Source: Loktanella sp. UBA3435 (GTDB lineage Bacteria > Pseudomonadota > Alphaproteobacteria > Rhodobacterales > Rhodobacteraceae). Taken from it: 50,024 bases of DNA. The notes under the pieces are model-generated. The model made no database searches. It saw only the letters and a list, made by a program, of their open reading frames with translations, and was not told the DNA's origin. Below, piece after piece: positions 40,287-48,806 of this stretch; position 1 is the stretch's first letter; each line of letters starts with the position of its first letter. The stretch lies in assembly GCA_002378665.1 (NCBI GenBank), contig DFSO01000046.1, forward strand, positions 1,087 to 51,110, written 5' to 3'. A program made the translations under genes and the position numbers.

Positions 40287-40787
40287 ATGGCGATGGCAGA
40301 CCAACTTACCGACTTCAATTCGCGCGTCGTGCGGATATCGAAGTCTGGCAACACGTCGTACTACGATCCAGAGTTGGGGATGAACATTCCCAAGCGCGTG
40401 TCGAAAGAGTTCATCAACCGCAAGAAAACCAAACAGGCTGGCGGATCAAGCATAGTGGTATCGCTGCTTTTGGGCGCGGTTTGCTTAATGCTCAGCTATC
40501 TGATCTGTCTCCGTCTCGATCTAATCAATCACGACGCGCCAATGCTGGTTTACGGTATCGCAGGGATTCTTGCGATCGTGTTGGGGGGCATGTTCAGGCT
40601 CAAGTCGATGACCGATATGGGCGCGCAATTTGTGGGCGTCGGCGCGATGATGGTCGGAATGCACAATTTGATTTGGGCGTTCCCAGAACCCTTCGCGGTG
40701 ATCTATTCACCGGAGTTTGTGGACATAATTCAGGCCACAACAACAGCGAACAGCATCGCCTTTATGAGCATGACTTACATGTTCTAA
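40287..40787 (+). CDS. Membrane protein of unknown function between sufB and sufC
   Basis: A 166-residue protein, not recognised. The N-terminal 50 residues are polar and basic (RISKSGNTSYYDPELGMNIP, ending INRKKTKQAGG). Then come about three hydrophobic helices (SIVVSLLLGAVCLMLSYLICL, VYGIAGILAIVLGGMF and VGVGAMMVGMHNLIWAF) and a C-terminal soluble segment. Four to five residues in the first helix region are Ser or Cys. The start is chosen at ATG 40287, with GAGG about 10 bases upstream; ATG 40293 is an alternative. Its place inside the suf operon suggests a role tied to Fe-S assembly or membrane localisation, but that is only inferred from position. Confidence 0.8.
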   Translation: MAMADQLTDFNSRVVRISKSGNTSYYDPELGMNIPKRVSKEFINRKKTKQAGGSSIVVSLLLGAVCLMLSYLICLRLDLINHDAPMLVYGIAGILAIVLGGMFRLKSMTDMGAQFVGVGAMMVGMHNLIWAFPEPFAVIYSPEFVDIIQATTTANSIAFMSMTYMF

Positions 40788-40814
40788 GCGGCCAGTGCGG
40801 CCCAACTAATTCAA

Positions 40815-40844
40815 CCTCGTACGCTCTTGGGCGCACGGGGTTTT
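40815..40844 (+). terminator. Hairpin with T run upstream of sufC
   Basis: CCTCGTACGC pairs with GCGCACGGGG (one A-C mismatch and one T-G pair), followed by TTTT. Located 44 bases before sufC, inside the operon. It may cause partial termination or stabilise the upstream mRNA, which would alter the ratio of SufC to SufB. Function inferred. Confidence 0.4.
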
Positions 40845-40888
40845 CCTCGTCTCAAATTCCATTCGTTCCCTCTGTAGGAGAGTAAAAG

Positions 40889-41644
40889 ATGCTAGAAATC
40901 AAAGGCTTGATGGCCGACCTTCAAGATGAAGATAAGACTATCCTCAAAGGTGTTGACCTGAATATTGGCGCAGGCGAAGTCCACGCGATTATGGGACCAA
41001 ACGGTTCCGGCAAATCGACGCTGTCCTACATTCTGTCGGGCAAAGATGGCTATGAAGTCACTGGTGGTTCGGCCGCGTTGGACGGTGATGATCTCTTGGA
41101 CATGGAGCCAGAAGAGCGCGCCGCAGCGGGCCTGTTCCTTGCGTTCCAATACCCTGTCGAGATCCCGGGTGTGGGCAACATGACGTTCTTGCGCACGGCC
41201 GTAAACGCGCAGCGCAAAGCACGCGGCGAAGACGAACTCTCTGCTGGTGACTTCCTGAAAATCGTGCGCGCTAAGGCGAAAGATTTGCAGATTGATGCGG
41301 ATATGCTCAAGCGTCCTGTGAACGTTGGTTTCTCAGGCGGCGAGAAAAAGCGTAATGAAATTCTGCAAATGGCAATGCTAGAGCCGAAGATGTGCATCTT
41401 GGACGAGACGGATTCGGGTCTTGATGTCGATGCGATGAAACTGGTCGCCGAAGGCGTGAATGCGCTGCGCTCTGCGGGTCGCTCGTTCCTCGTGATCACC
41501 CACTACCAGCGTCTGCTTGACCATATTAAACCAGACGTTGTGCACATTATGGCTGACGGTCGCATCATCAAAACAGGCGGTCCAGAGTTGGCCTTGGAAG
41601 TTGAAAACAACGGCTATGCCGACCTGTTGGCAGAGGTGGTGTAA
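40889..41644 (+). CDS. sufC: Fe-S cluster assembly ATPase SufC
   Basis: ABC-type ATPase that drives conformational changes in SufB and SufD. The 251 residues have Walker A GPNGSGKS (about 37-44), the signature FSGGEKKRNEI, Walker B CILDETDSGLDVDAM and the H-loop ITHYQR. AGGAG precedes the ATG. Its TAA stop overlaps the sufD start (TAATG). Confidence 0.98.
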   Translation: MLEIKGLMADLQDEDKTILKGVDLNIGAGEVHAIMGPNGSGKSTLSYILSGKDGYEVTGGSAALDGDDLLDMEPEERAAAGLFLAFQYPVEIPGVGNMTFLRTAVNAQRKARGEDELSAGDFLKIVRAKAKDLQIDADMLKRPVNVGFSGGEKKRNEILQMAMLEPKMCILDETDSGLDVDAMKLVAEGVNALRSAGRSFLVITHYQRLLDHIKPDVVHIMADGRIIKTGGPELALEVENNGYADLLAEVV

Positions 41645-42921
41645 TGGCTGTTGCCAAGCTGAAATCGGACGCAACGGAGGCCCGTCTTGCTGGTCTGACT
41701 TTGCCTGCGGGGCTGGATACAGCACGTAAGGACGCGTTGTCCCGCCTTATTGCAACGGGCCTGCCACATAAGCGCGACGAGTATTGGAAATACACCGATC
41801 CTGCGTCATTGACGCAAGCCGACGCACCTCAGGCGGCATTGTTTCACAACGACGAAGGTCCGATGTTCGACGCGATTGACCGCGTGAAAATCGTTTTTGT
41901 CGACGGTGTTTTTGATGCGGATGCCTCTGACGATCTGGCAGCTGATGGCGTGACAATTACGCGGCTGAGTGATGTTGCGGATGCGGACATTCATTGGGCC
42001 ACCGAGCTATATGGCACGCTGGAAGCACGCGGGCAGACACCTGTTGAACGGCCATTGGCGGCGTTGAACTCTGCCTTTGCCTCCGACGGCGTGCTGATCC
42101 ATGCAACTGGCAAAGCGTCCAAACCGATCAACTTGATCTACTTGCATGGCGACACGGGCTCTGACGTGATGCTGCATTCGCTTGTGAAAGTGGACGCGGG
42201 CGCGGAAGTGACCCTGCTGGAAACAGGCCCTGCCGCGGCGCGGTTTAACTCGGTTCTTGAAGTTGATGTGGCCTCAAAGGGTGCATTTCATCACGTGCGC
42301 AGTCAAGGTCGTGATCATGAACGTCGCGCCGTAACCCATTGTTTTGCAAGGATTGAGGACGAGGCTTTGTTCAAGTCCTTTACGCTGACGGTCAACGGAA
42401 AATTGACGCGCAACGAATGCATTATTGAGATGCTCGGCGATGATGCGGTGGCCCATGTTGCGGGCGCTTGTGTGGGTGATGGGAACGATTTCCACCACGA
42501 CGACACCGTGTTTATCACCCATGACGCGCTGAACGGCGAAAGCCGTCAGGTGTTTAAAAAGGTGCTGCGCAATGGCGCTGTTGGCGTGTTCCAAGGCAAG
42601 ATTTTGGTGAAAGCTGGCGCGCAGAAAACCGACGGCTATCAGATCAGTCAATCGCTTTTACTGGATGAAGACAGCCAGTTCTTGGCCAAGCCAGAGCTTG
42701 AGATTTACGCCGATGATGTGGCTTGTTCACACGGATCGACTTCTGGCGCGATTGACGAGGATGCGTTGTTCTATCTGCAATCGCGTGGCGTTCCACGTCA
42801 GGCGGCGACGGATTTGCTCACATTGGCATTTCTGGCCGAAAGCCTTGAGGAAATCGCGGATGAGGCCTTGGCCGATGATCTGCGCGAACGCCTCGAAGGC
42901 TGGATGGCACGGCGCGGCTGA
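41644..42921 (+). CDS. sufD: Fe-S cluster assembly protein SufD
   Basis: Structural partner of SufB in the SufBC2D complex. The 425 residues include PHKRDEYWKYTDPASL at the N-terminus, the repetitive beta-helix core, HVRSQGRDHERRAVTHCFAR, GDGNDFHHDDTVFITHDA and VACSHGSTSGAIDEDALFYL near the C-terminus with the conserved His. It begins within the sufC stop codon and its own stop overlaps the next gene's start at 42921. Confidence 0.97.
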   Translation: MAVAKLKSDATEARLAGLTLPAGLDTARKDALSRLIATGLPHKRDEYWKYTDPASLTQADAPQAALFHNDEGPMFDAIDRVKIVFVDGVFDADASDDLAADGVTITRLSDVADADIHWATELYGTLEARGQTPVERPLAALNSAFASDGVLIHATGKASKPINLIYLHGDTGSDVMLHSLVKVDAGAEVTLLETGPAAARFNSVLEVDVASKGAFHHVRSQGRDHERRAVTHCFARIEDEALFKSFTLTVNGKLTRNECIIEMLGDDAVAHVAGACVGDGNDFHHDDTVFITHDALNGESRQVFKKVLRNGAVGVFQGKILVKAGAQKTDGYQISQSLLLDEDSQFLAKPELEIYADDVACSHGSTSGAIDEDALFYLQSRGVPRQAATDLLTLAFLAESLEEIADEALADDLRERLEGWMARRG

Positions 42922-43433
42922 TGGCTGTTTCCTCCGATATGATGCGCACATGGCGCAAGCCGCGTGAGGTTATGCGCAAGTTGCTTGCACGTGGGCAGCG
43001 TGAAGACTTAGCGCTGGCCTTCCTCATGTCGGCCTGCGTCATTATCTTCGTGGCCCAATGGCCGCGTTTGTCGCGGATTGCGGCGGGGTTTGATTTGCCT
43101 TCAGGGTCAGTGGTGCCAGAGCTGTCGCAATTGGTGGCCTATGAATTCCTTGGCTGGCTCTTAGTTTGGCCGCTTATGTTCTATGTCATCGGTGGGATTT
43201 CCCATGCGATCGCAAAGCTTTTCGGCGGGCAGGGCACGTGGTATTCTGCGCGCCTCGCGCTGTTCTGGTCGCTATTGGCGACGACACCAGCGGCACTGCT
43301 TTACGGTTTGATGGCTGGGTTCTTGGGGCCGATAGCTGCTGGCACACATTTGGTTGGCTTTTTCTGGCTGGCCGCATTCGCGGTGATTTGGCTGCAAACA
43401 CTGCGCGAAGCGGAAAGAAATTCTGATGTATGA
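42921..43433 (+). CDS. Yip1-like membrane protein between sufD and sufS
   Basis: A 170-residue protein with about four to five hydrophobic helices (ALAFLMSACVIIFVAQWPRL, YEFLGWLLVWPLMFYVIGGI, LALFWSLLATTPAALLYGLM and VGFFWLAAFAVIWLQTL). It has the YIP1-family layout with GGQGTWYSARLALFWS. The function of bacterial Yip1 proteins is unknown. It overlaps sufD by one base and sufS by eight, so it is firmly part of the suf operon. Together with the gene at 40287 it gives the operon two integral membrane proteins. Confidence 0.85.
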   Translation: MAVSSDMMRTWRKPREVMRKLLARGQREDLALAFLMSACVIIFVAQWPRLSRIAAGFDLPSGSVVPELSQLVAYEFLGWLLVWPLMFYVIGGISHAIAKLFGGQGTWYSARLALFWSLLATTPAALLYGLMAGFLGPIAAGTHLVGFFWLAAFAVIWLQTLREAERNSDV

Positions 43434-44646
43434 TATCAACGCCATTCGCGCCGATTTTCCGATCTTGTCGCGCCAGATCAATGGCAAGCCTTTGGTCTAC
43501 CTCGATAACGGTGCATCCGCTCAAAAGCCGCAGGTCGTCATTGACGCGATCAACACGGCTTACGCGCATGAATACGCCAATGTTCACCGTGGGTTACATA
43601 CGCTATCCACAATTGCGACCGAGAAGTATGAGGGCGTGCGCGCCACGATTGCACGCTTCCTCAATGCACCGTCCGAGGATGACATTATCTTCAACTCGGG
43701 CACGACAGAGGCCATCAATATGGTGTCCTACGCTTGGGCAGCACCACGGTTGCTGGCGGGCGACGAGATCGTTTTGTCGATCATGGAGCATCACGCCAAT
43801 ATCGTCCCATGGCATTTCCTGCGCGAACGTCAGGGCGTGGTGATCAAATGGGTTGATGTGGACGCGAATGGCGATCTTGATCCCGAAGCAGTGATTGCCG
43901 CGATTGGACCTAAGACGAAATTGGTTGCAGTGACGCAAATGTCCAACGTGCTTGGCACAGTTGTAGACGTGAAAACGATCTGCGCGGGTGCCCATGCAAA
44001 GGGCGTGCCTGTGCTGGTTGATGGATCGCAAGGGGCCGTGCATATGCCTGTGGATGTGCAGGACATCGACGCGGATTTCTATGCGATTACAGGGCATAAG
44101 CTTTACGGACCTACAGGATCAGGCGCGATTTACGTCAAACCTGAGCGTATGGCCGAGATGCGCCCGTTTATGGGCGGCGGCGATATGATCCGCGAAGTGT
44201 CGCGCGATGCAGTGACCTATAATTCCGCGCCGATGAAGTTTGAGGCGGGCACACCAGGCATCGTGCAGACGATCGGGCTTGGCGTGGCGCTCAACTATAT
44301 GATGGGCGTCGGCATGGAGGCGATTGCGGCCCATGAGAAAGAGCTTGGCGCTTATGCGCGGACCAAACTCGACGGGCTGAACTGGCTGAATATCCAAGGG
44401 CAGTCGGCGACCAAGGGCGCAATCTTTAGTTTCACCATGGCGGGCGCGGCCCATGCGCATGATATCTCAACGGTGCTGGATAAAAAGGGCGTGGCTGTGC
44501 GGGCAGGGACCCATTGCGCAATGCCTTTGATGGAACACATGGGCGTCGGCGCCACCTGCCGCGCGTCATTCGCGATGTATAACACCCACGCGGAGGTCGA
44601 CGCGTTGGTCGATGCGCTTGAGTTGTGCCACGATCTGTTTGGCTAA
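43426..44646 (+). CDS. sufS: Cysteine desulfurase SufS
   Basis: PLP-dependent desulfurase that supplies sulfur to SufBC2D. The 406 residues show VYLDNGASAQKP, the cofactor lysine Lys225 in ITGHKLYGPTG and the catalytic Cys364 in RAGTHCAMPLMEHM, matching type II desulfurases that need a SufE or SufU partner. No sufE, sufU, sufA or sufT gene appears between it and the tRNA-Arg. It overlaps the Yip1-like gene by eight bases. Confidence 0.97.
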   Translation: MYDINAIRADFPILSRQINGKPLVYLDNGASAQKPQVVIDAINTAYAHEYANVHRGLHTLSTIATEKYEGVRATIARFLNAPSEDDIIFNSGTTEAINMVSYAWAAPRLLAGDEIVLSIMEHHANIVPWHFLRERQGVVIKWVDVDANGDLDPEAVIAAIGPKTKLVAVTQMSNVLGTVVDVKTICAGAHAKGVPVLVDGSQGAVHMPVDVQDIDADFYAITGHKLYGPTGSGAIYVKPERMAEMRPFMGGGDMIREVSRDAVTYNSAPMKFEAGTPGIVQTIGLGVALNYMMGVGMEAIAAHEKELGAYARTKLDGLNWLNIQGQSATKGAIFSFTMAGAAHAHDISTVLDKKGVAVRAGTHCAMPLMEHMGVGATCRASFAMYNTHAEVDALVDALELCHDLFG

Positions 44647-44658
44647 AGCTTTTCGACG

Positions 44659-44687
44659 TTGCGACCAGCGCCGCGCATGGTTATAGA
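44659..44687 (+). promoter_or_regulatory. Predicted sigma-70 promoter of tRNA-Arg
   Basis: TTGCGA (44659-44664) and TATAGA (44682-44687) are 17 bases apart. The tRNA begins 11 bases beyond. It lies directly after sufS, so the tRNA can be made independently of the operon. Confidence 0.6.
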
Positions 44688-44698
44688 AACCCTCAGAC

Positions 44699-44775
44699 GC
44701 ACCCATAGCTCAGCTGGATAGAGCGCTGCCCTCCGAAGGCAGAGGTCACTGGTTCGAATCCAGTTGGGTGCACCA
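44699..44775 (+). tRNA. tRNA-Arg (anticodon CCG)
   Basis: Cloverleaf of 77 bases: acceptor GCACCCA/TGGGTGC, D stem GCTC/GAGC, anticodon stem CTGCC/GGCAG with loop CTCCGAA (anticodon CCG), T stem ACTGG/CCAGT with loop TTCGAAT, discriminator A and an encoded CCA. It reads arginine CGG codons. No integrase or direct repeat of its 3' end is seen nearby. Confidence 0.97.
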
Positions 44776-44855
44776 TATCTCACATTTCGCTCTTTCGGTT
44801 GTTTCGTTGACTGCCAACTCGTGCGGTCTCTGCAATTTTGGTGGTTGCTTTATGC

Positions 44856-44888
44856 AAAAAAACCTTGGCGGGACACCAAGGTTTTTTT
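44856..44888. terminator. Strong bidirectional terminator
   Basis: A 13-bp perfect stem AAAAAAACCTTGG/CCAAGGTTTTTTT with a 7-base loop, giving a T run on both strands. It serves tRNA-Arg (and suf read-through) on the plus strand and the DUF882 gene on the minus strand. Confidence 0.92.
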
Positions 44889-44914
44889 AATGAAAATTCT
44901 GTGAGTGGAGGGGG

Positions 44915-45484
44915 TTAGCCGCCCCAAACGCGAACAGGTCCGCAATCCATGTGCACAAAGTTGGAACCAGAGTAACGGCCAACACCACCAGCGGCACAAG
45001 ACTGTGCGGCGCGGGTCATTTGTGCTGTTGTGCGGCCCTGCAAACGCAAATCGGCAGCTTGGCCGCGCATGTGCAAGGAATTGCGCGCAACACCAGAAGA
45101 CTGGCTGCGCAGCATTGCATTGGTTTTTGGCGAACGGTAACCGGACAGGAGCATATACGGCTCGTTGACGTCCATCAGGTTGTGAGCTGCGGCCATAATA
45201 TCAATGGTGCGGGTGTCCATTTGAACAGCATCGCCAGTGCGCCAGTCGCGCATAAAGAGGTTAATCTCACGAATAGCCTCCCCGATATACTGACCTTCGA
45301 TCCAGTAGATCGTATCAAGGCGTTCGCCGGTCCGACCCGAGAACATCGAAATGCGGCGCACATCGCCACCACCGCGCAGGAACCCTGCGGCATTGGAATA
45401 AGATGGCGCTGCTGTCACAACTGTCGCTGCGAAGGCACCAAGAAGACCACGGCGGGTTAGGCCCGTTGATTTAATATTCGTCAT
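44915..45484 (-). CDS. DUF882 / YcbK-like peptidase, Tat-exported
   Basis: A 189-residue periplasmic protein of the M15-like DUF882 family, likely acting on peptidoglycan stem peptides. The N-terminus carries a twin-arginine signal (LTRRGLLGAFAATVVTAA). Zinc ligands are visible: His138 in NSLHMRGQAADLRL, Asp145 in the same segment, and His178 in NFVHMDCGPVR, with Arg117 in SGYRSPKTNAML as the family's conserved Arg. It is divergent from the L,D-transpeptidase, an association common in alphaproteobacteria. Confidence 0.93.
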   Translation of the reverse strand: MTNIKSTGLTRRGLLGAFAATVVTAAPSYSNAAGFLRGGGDVRRISMFSGRTGERLDTIYWIEGQYIGEAIREINLFMRDWRTGDAVQMDTRTIDIMAAAHNLMDVNEPYMLLSGYRSPKTNAMLRSQSSGVARNSLHMRGQAADLRLQGRTTAQMTRAAQSCAAGGVGRYSGSNFVHMDCGPVRVWGG

Positions 45485-45823
45485 GTTTTTGCGCCTGTCC
45501 CGTCGCTCAATGTCGGTCTGCCGATAAGCAGAGTTTGCAATCTTGTCCCCAGATGCACGCTCTCTATGCCATATTTCGATTCGTGGACCAAGCCCTCATT
45601 CGGGATCAACGGTTAAGCAAGGGGCAAGTAGGCGATTTTTTGCGCAACTTTTCATGTAATTTTGTGGTGTTGCATGGTTGCGCTTGCGAATAGGCAACAA
45701 CTTTGCGGCTTTGCTGTCATTTGTGACATTGTGAATGGACAAGGTAGGCCGCAGTTTCCGATAGTACGATAACCCGCGGAATCTGCACTAATTTCGCGCT
45801 AAATTTGTTCTGTTGGGGGACCC
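45485..45823. promoter_or_regulatory. Divergent intergenic region, DUF882 / L,D-transpeptidase
   Basis: A 339-base stretch with no credible gene. On the minus strand, TTGGTC (45586-45591) and CATAGA (45563-45568) with a 17-base spacer could drive DUF882. On the plus strand, TGGACA (45736-45741) and GATAGT (45760-45765) with an 18-base spacer could drive the transpeptidase. The inverted repeat TGTCA-TTTG-TGACA (45715-45728) sits just upstream of the latter -35 and could bind an activator. All are consensus matches only. Confidence 0.35.
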
Positions 45824-47422
45824 ATGTTCTTATCTTTGAATTCGCAGTTACTGCGCCTAATGATGGCCGCAGCATTGTTTTTTACTATTTCCGCGCCGCT
45901 TGCACAGGCTCAAACCACAGCATTCCGTCAAGCTGTCGCAGAGGCCGCGTCTCGTGACGAAGAGCTTGCGACGTTTTACCGTGAACGCGAATTCCAAGGT
46001 ATTTGGAGTGACCAACGTGATGCAGGACGACGCAACGCGCTGATGGCGGCTTTCGCTGACGCAGCCCAGCACGGCCTCCCAGCCGCACGTTATGATGCAA
46101 ATGCACTGATGGCGAAAATGCGCGCGGCGACAACACCCGCGCAACAAGGTGCGATGGAAGTCGAGTTGAGCCGCTTGTTCATGCAATATGCGCGCGACAT
46201 TCAGACGGGTATTTTGACGCCAAGCTCTGTTGTTGCCGAGATCAAGCGCGAAGTGCCTTATCGTTCCCGCCTTGGGACATTGCGTGCTTTTGCGCAGTCC
46301 AACCCCGCGTCATTCTTGCGTTCACTTCCTCCCAGCTCTCCTGAATATACCCGTCTGATGCGTGAGAAGCTGCGTCTTGAAGTGATGCTTGGCGCAGGTG
46401 GCTGGGGGCCGACTGTTCCTGCTGGCAAATTGGAGCTTGGCTCTTCTGGGGCGCGTGTTGTTGCTCTTCGTAACCGTTTGATTGCGATGGGTTTCCTAGA
46501 GCGCACAGCAACCGAAACATTCGACGCATCCATTCAGACAGCCGTTCAGCGGTTCCAGCAAGCCCATGGCTTGTCTGCCGATGGCAGCGTGGGTGGCGAA
46601 ACATTGAGCCAAATCAACGTGCAGATGGCGTCCCGATTGCAGTCGGTCATCGTCGCCATGGAACGTGAGCGCTGGCTCAACCGCCCGCGTGGCGCCCGTC
46701 ATATCTGGGTGAACCTGACAGACTTTTCGGCGTCTATTGTTGATAATGATCGTGTGACGTTCTCAACGCGTTCCGTGATTGGGGCCGGTGCCGAAGATCG
46801 CCAAAGCCCAGAGTTTTCAGACGTGATGGAATTCATGGTTATCAACCCAAGTTGGTACGTGCCGCGTTCAATCGTCACGAAAGAGTATCTGCCGATGTTG
46901 CAGGCCAACCGGAATGCGGTCCGCCAGCTTGATATCACAGACAGCAGTGGCCGCGTCGTAGACCGTTCGTCTGTTAACTTCAGTAGCTTCAACGAAAAGA
47001 CATTCCCTTATTCGATGCGCCAAGGCCCATCTGAGGGTAATGCGCTGGGTCTTGTGAAGTTCATTTTCCCGAACAAATACAACATCTACCTGCACGATAC
47101 CCCGTCCAAGAGCCTCTTTGGTCGCGAAGTTCGCGCATTTAGCCACGGCTGTATCCGTCTCGCAGATCCGTTTGATTTTGCTTATGCGTTGCTTGCAAAA
47201 CAGACATCTGACCCAGAAGGCTTTTTTAAGTCTCGCTTGAGTACTGGCAAAGAGGCCCGCGTGAACCTAGATGCCCCTGTTCCGGTCCACATCGTTTACC
47301 GCACAGCATTCACAAACGTTACAGGCAGCCTGCAATTCCGCCGCGACATTTATGGGCGTGACGCAAAGATCTGGAACGCTTTGGCACGCCAAGGGGTAGC
47401 AGTGCGCGCCGTTCAAGGGTAA
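45824..47422 (+). CDS. L,D-transpeptidase, YcbB type
   Basis: Periplasmic enzyme that makes 3-3 cross-links in peptidoglycan. The 532 residues have a signal peptide (LMMAAALFFTISAPLAQAQ), a helical scaffold domain (about 30-200), a peptidoglycan-binding domain (LRNRLIAMGFLERTATETFD, VQRFQQAHGLSADGSVGGET, about 205-265) and a YkuD catalytic domain with HDTPSKSLFGREVRAFSHGC, His441 and Cys443, then IRLADPFDFA. Length and order match the YcbB (LdtD) group, and the large capping loop before the active site is present. GGGGG lies just before the ATG. Confidence 0.94.
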   Translation: MFLSLNSQLLRLMMAAALFFTISAPLAQAQTTAFRQAVAEAASRDEELATFYREREFQGIWSDQRDAGRRNALMAAFADAAQHGLPAARYDANALMAKMRAATTPAQQGAMEVELSRLFMQYARDIQTGILTPSSVVAEIKREVPYRSRLGTLRAFAQSNPASFLRSLPPSSPEYTRLMREKLRLEVMLGAGGWGPTVPAGKLELGSSGARVVALRNRLIAMGFLERTATETFDASIQTAVQRFQQAHGLSADGSVGGETLSQINVQMASRLQSVIVAMERERWLNRPRGARHIWVNLTDFSASIVDNDRVTFSTRSVIGAGAEDRQSPEFSDVMEFMVINPSWYVPRSIVTKEYLPMLQANRNAVRQLDITDSSGRVVDRSSVNFSSFNEKTFPYSMRQGPSEGNALGLVKFIFPNKYNIYLHDTPSKSLFGREVRAFSHGCIRLADPFDFAYALLAKQTSDPEGFFKSRLSTGKEARVNLDAPVPVHIVYRTAFTNVTGSLQFRRDIYGRDAKIWNALARQGVAVRAVQG

Positions 47423-47453
47423 GTCTGTCCCCGTAATTATGGGGTCAGATCAC

Positions 47454-48527
47454 ATGGCACAATCTGTTCAAGATATCGCAGCGGCGCTGGGAGCAAAGGC
47501 CTTTGGCGCCGTTGATCTTTTGGTGTCAGGCTTGTCTGAACCTGCGCACGCAGGACCCGATGATCTGGCGCTGGCGATGTCGCCTGCCTATGGTGAGGCG
47601 TTACAGCTGGGCAAAGCTCGCGCAGCTGTGGTTTGGGCGGGGGCTGACTGGGAGGCCCTTGGGCTTGAGGCAGCGATCGAGGCACCGCGTGCGCGGCTTG
47701 CGATGGCGGGTCTGACGCAGATGATGGACCAGCGACCAAATAGCACTGGCATCAGCCCCCATGCGATCATTGATCCGACGGCAACGATTGGGACCGATGT
47801 TTCCATTGGTCATTTCTCGGTGGTCGGCGCAGGTGCGATTATCGGCAAGGGTGCGCAAATCGCGGAGCATGTTACCATCGCAAAAGGCGTCATCATTGGT
47901 GACAATACACAAATCGCTGCCGGCGTGCGCCTTCAAGGTCGGGTGCGTCTTGGCGCAGGCTGCCTGATCCAGCCAAATGTTGTGATTGGGGGCGACGGAT
48001 TCTCCTTTGTGACCTCTGCCCCTTCGAACGTTGAAATCGGGCGCAAGACTTTGGGGAAAACCCCATTCGAGCCGCCAAATGACCCCGTCCAGCACCGTAT
48101 TCATTCGCTTGGTGGCGTAGAAATCGGCGACGATGTCGAAATTGGCGCGGGTAGCACCGTAGACGCAGGCACCATTCGTGCGACAAAGATCGGCACTGGC
48201 ACCAAGATCGATAACCTCGTGCAAGTCGGGCATAATGTTATCGTCGGTATGCATTGTCTGCTTTGTGCGCAAACGGCTGTGGCTGGCTCTGCGGTGATCG
48301 GGGATCGCTGCGTTTTGGGGGGTAAGTCGGGCATTGCTGACAACCTCAAGATCGGTGCGGATAGCGTGATTGGCGGGGCAGCGATTGTCCTGTCTGACGT
48401 GCCAGCGGGCAGCTTTATGATGGGATACCCTGCGCAACCAATGATGACCTACCGCGCCCGCGAACGCAGCCTGCGCCAAGCGATTTTGCGTCATAAGCCT
48501 GTTTCAAACACGAGCCAAAATGACTAA
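47454..48527 (+). CDS. lpxD: UDP-3-O-acylglucosamine N-acyltransferase
   Basis: Adds a second 3-hydroxyacyl chain to the lipid A precursor, using hydroxyacyl-ACP. The 357 residues have an N-terminal uridine-binding domain (VQDIAAALGAKAFG), then a left-handed beta-helix of hexapeptide repeats (IIDPTATIGTDVSIGHFSVV onward), GGDGFSFV, and HRIHSLGGVEIGDDVEIGAG, with the catalytic-His region VQVGHNVIVGMH. ATG 47454 is chosen over 47439 because GGGG sits in front of it and the N-terminus then matches the family. It is followed 21 bases later by an acyl carrier protein gene. Confidence 0.95.
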   Translation: MAQSVQDIAAALGAKAFGAVDLLVSGLSEPAHAGPDDLALAMSPAYGEALQLGKARAAVVWAGADWEALGLEAAIEAPRARLAMAGLTQMMDQRPNSTGISPHAIIDPTATIGTDVSIGHFSVVGAGAIIGKGAQIAEHVTIAKGVIIGDNTQIAAGVRLQGRVRLGAGCLIQPNVVIGGDGFSFVTSAPSNVEIGRKTLGKTPFEPPNDPVQHRIHSLGGVEIGDDVEIGAGSTVDAGTIRATKIGTGTKIDNLVQVGHNVIVGMHCLLCAQTAVAGSAVIGDRCVLGGKSGIADNLKIGADSVIGGAAIVLSDVPAGSFMMGYPAQPMMTYRARERSLRQAILRHKPVSNTSQND

Positions 48528-48548
48528 GTTAACGCAAGGAGGACCAAG

Positions 48549-48806
48549 ATGAGCACACAAGACCAGATTATCGCGATCCTCGCGGATCAAGCGCTTTTGC
48601 AGCCGTCCGATGTCGCTTTGGACAATTCGCTCGAAGATCTTGGCATCGACAGCATGGCGCTGGTCGAGAGCATCTTTGCGATCGAGGAAGCCTTTGATAT
48701 TTCTATTCCTTTTAACGCCAATGACCCGCAGAACGGTGATTTTGACATCTCGACAGTGGCGGCAATCATCGCGGCTGTGGACAAGCTGAAAGCGGAGCAA
48801 GCCTAG
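48549..48806 (+). CDS. Acyl carrier protein (dedicated paralog)
   Basis: An 85-residue ACP with the phosphopantetheine site Ser35 in LEDLGIDSMALVE and a following IFAIEEAFDISIPF helix. It has Met after the modified Ser (DSM) where the housekeeping ACP usually has Leu (DSL). A strong AGGAGG precedes the ATG. It lies between lpxD and a ketoacyl synthase that begins at the base after its stop, so it is likely a specialised ACP working with that synthase rather than the housekeeping AcpP. The acyl product is unknown. Confidence 0.88.
   Translation: MSTQDQIIAILADQALLQPSDVALDNSLEDLGIDSMALVESIFAIEEAFDISIPFNANDPQNGDFDISTVAAIIAAVDKLKAEQA

Noticed and set aside
44699..44775. tRNA-Arg as an integration site
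   Set aside because: Downstream sequence goes straight to a terminator and core envelope genes; no repeat of the tRNA 3' end was found.
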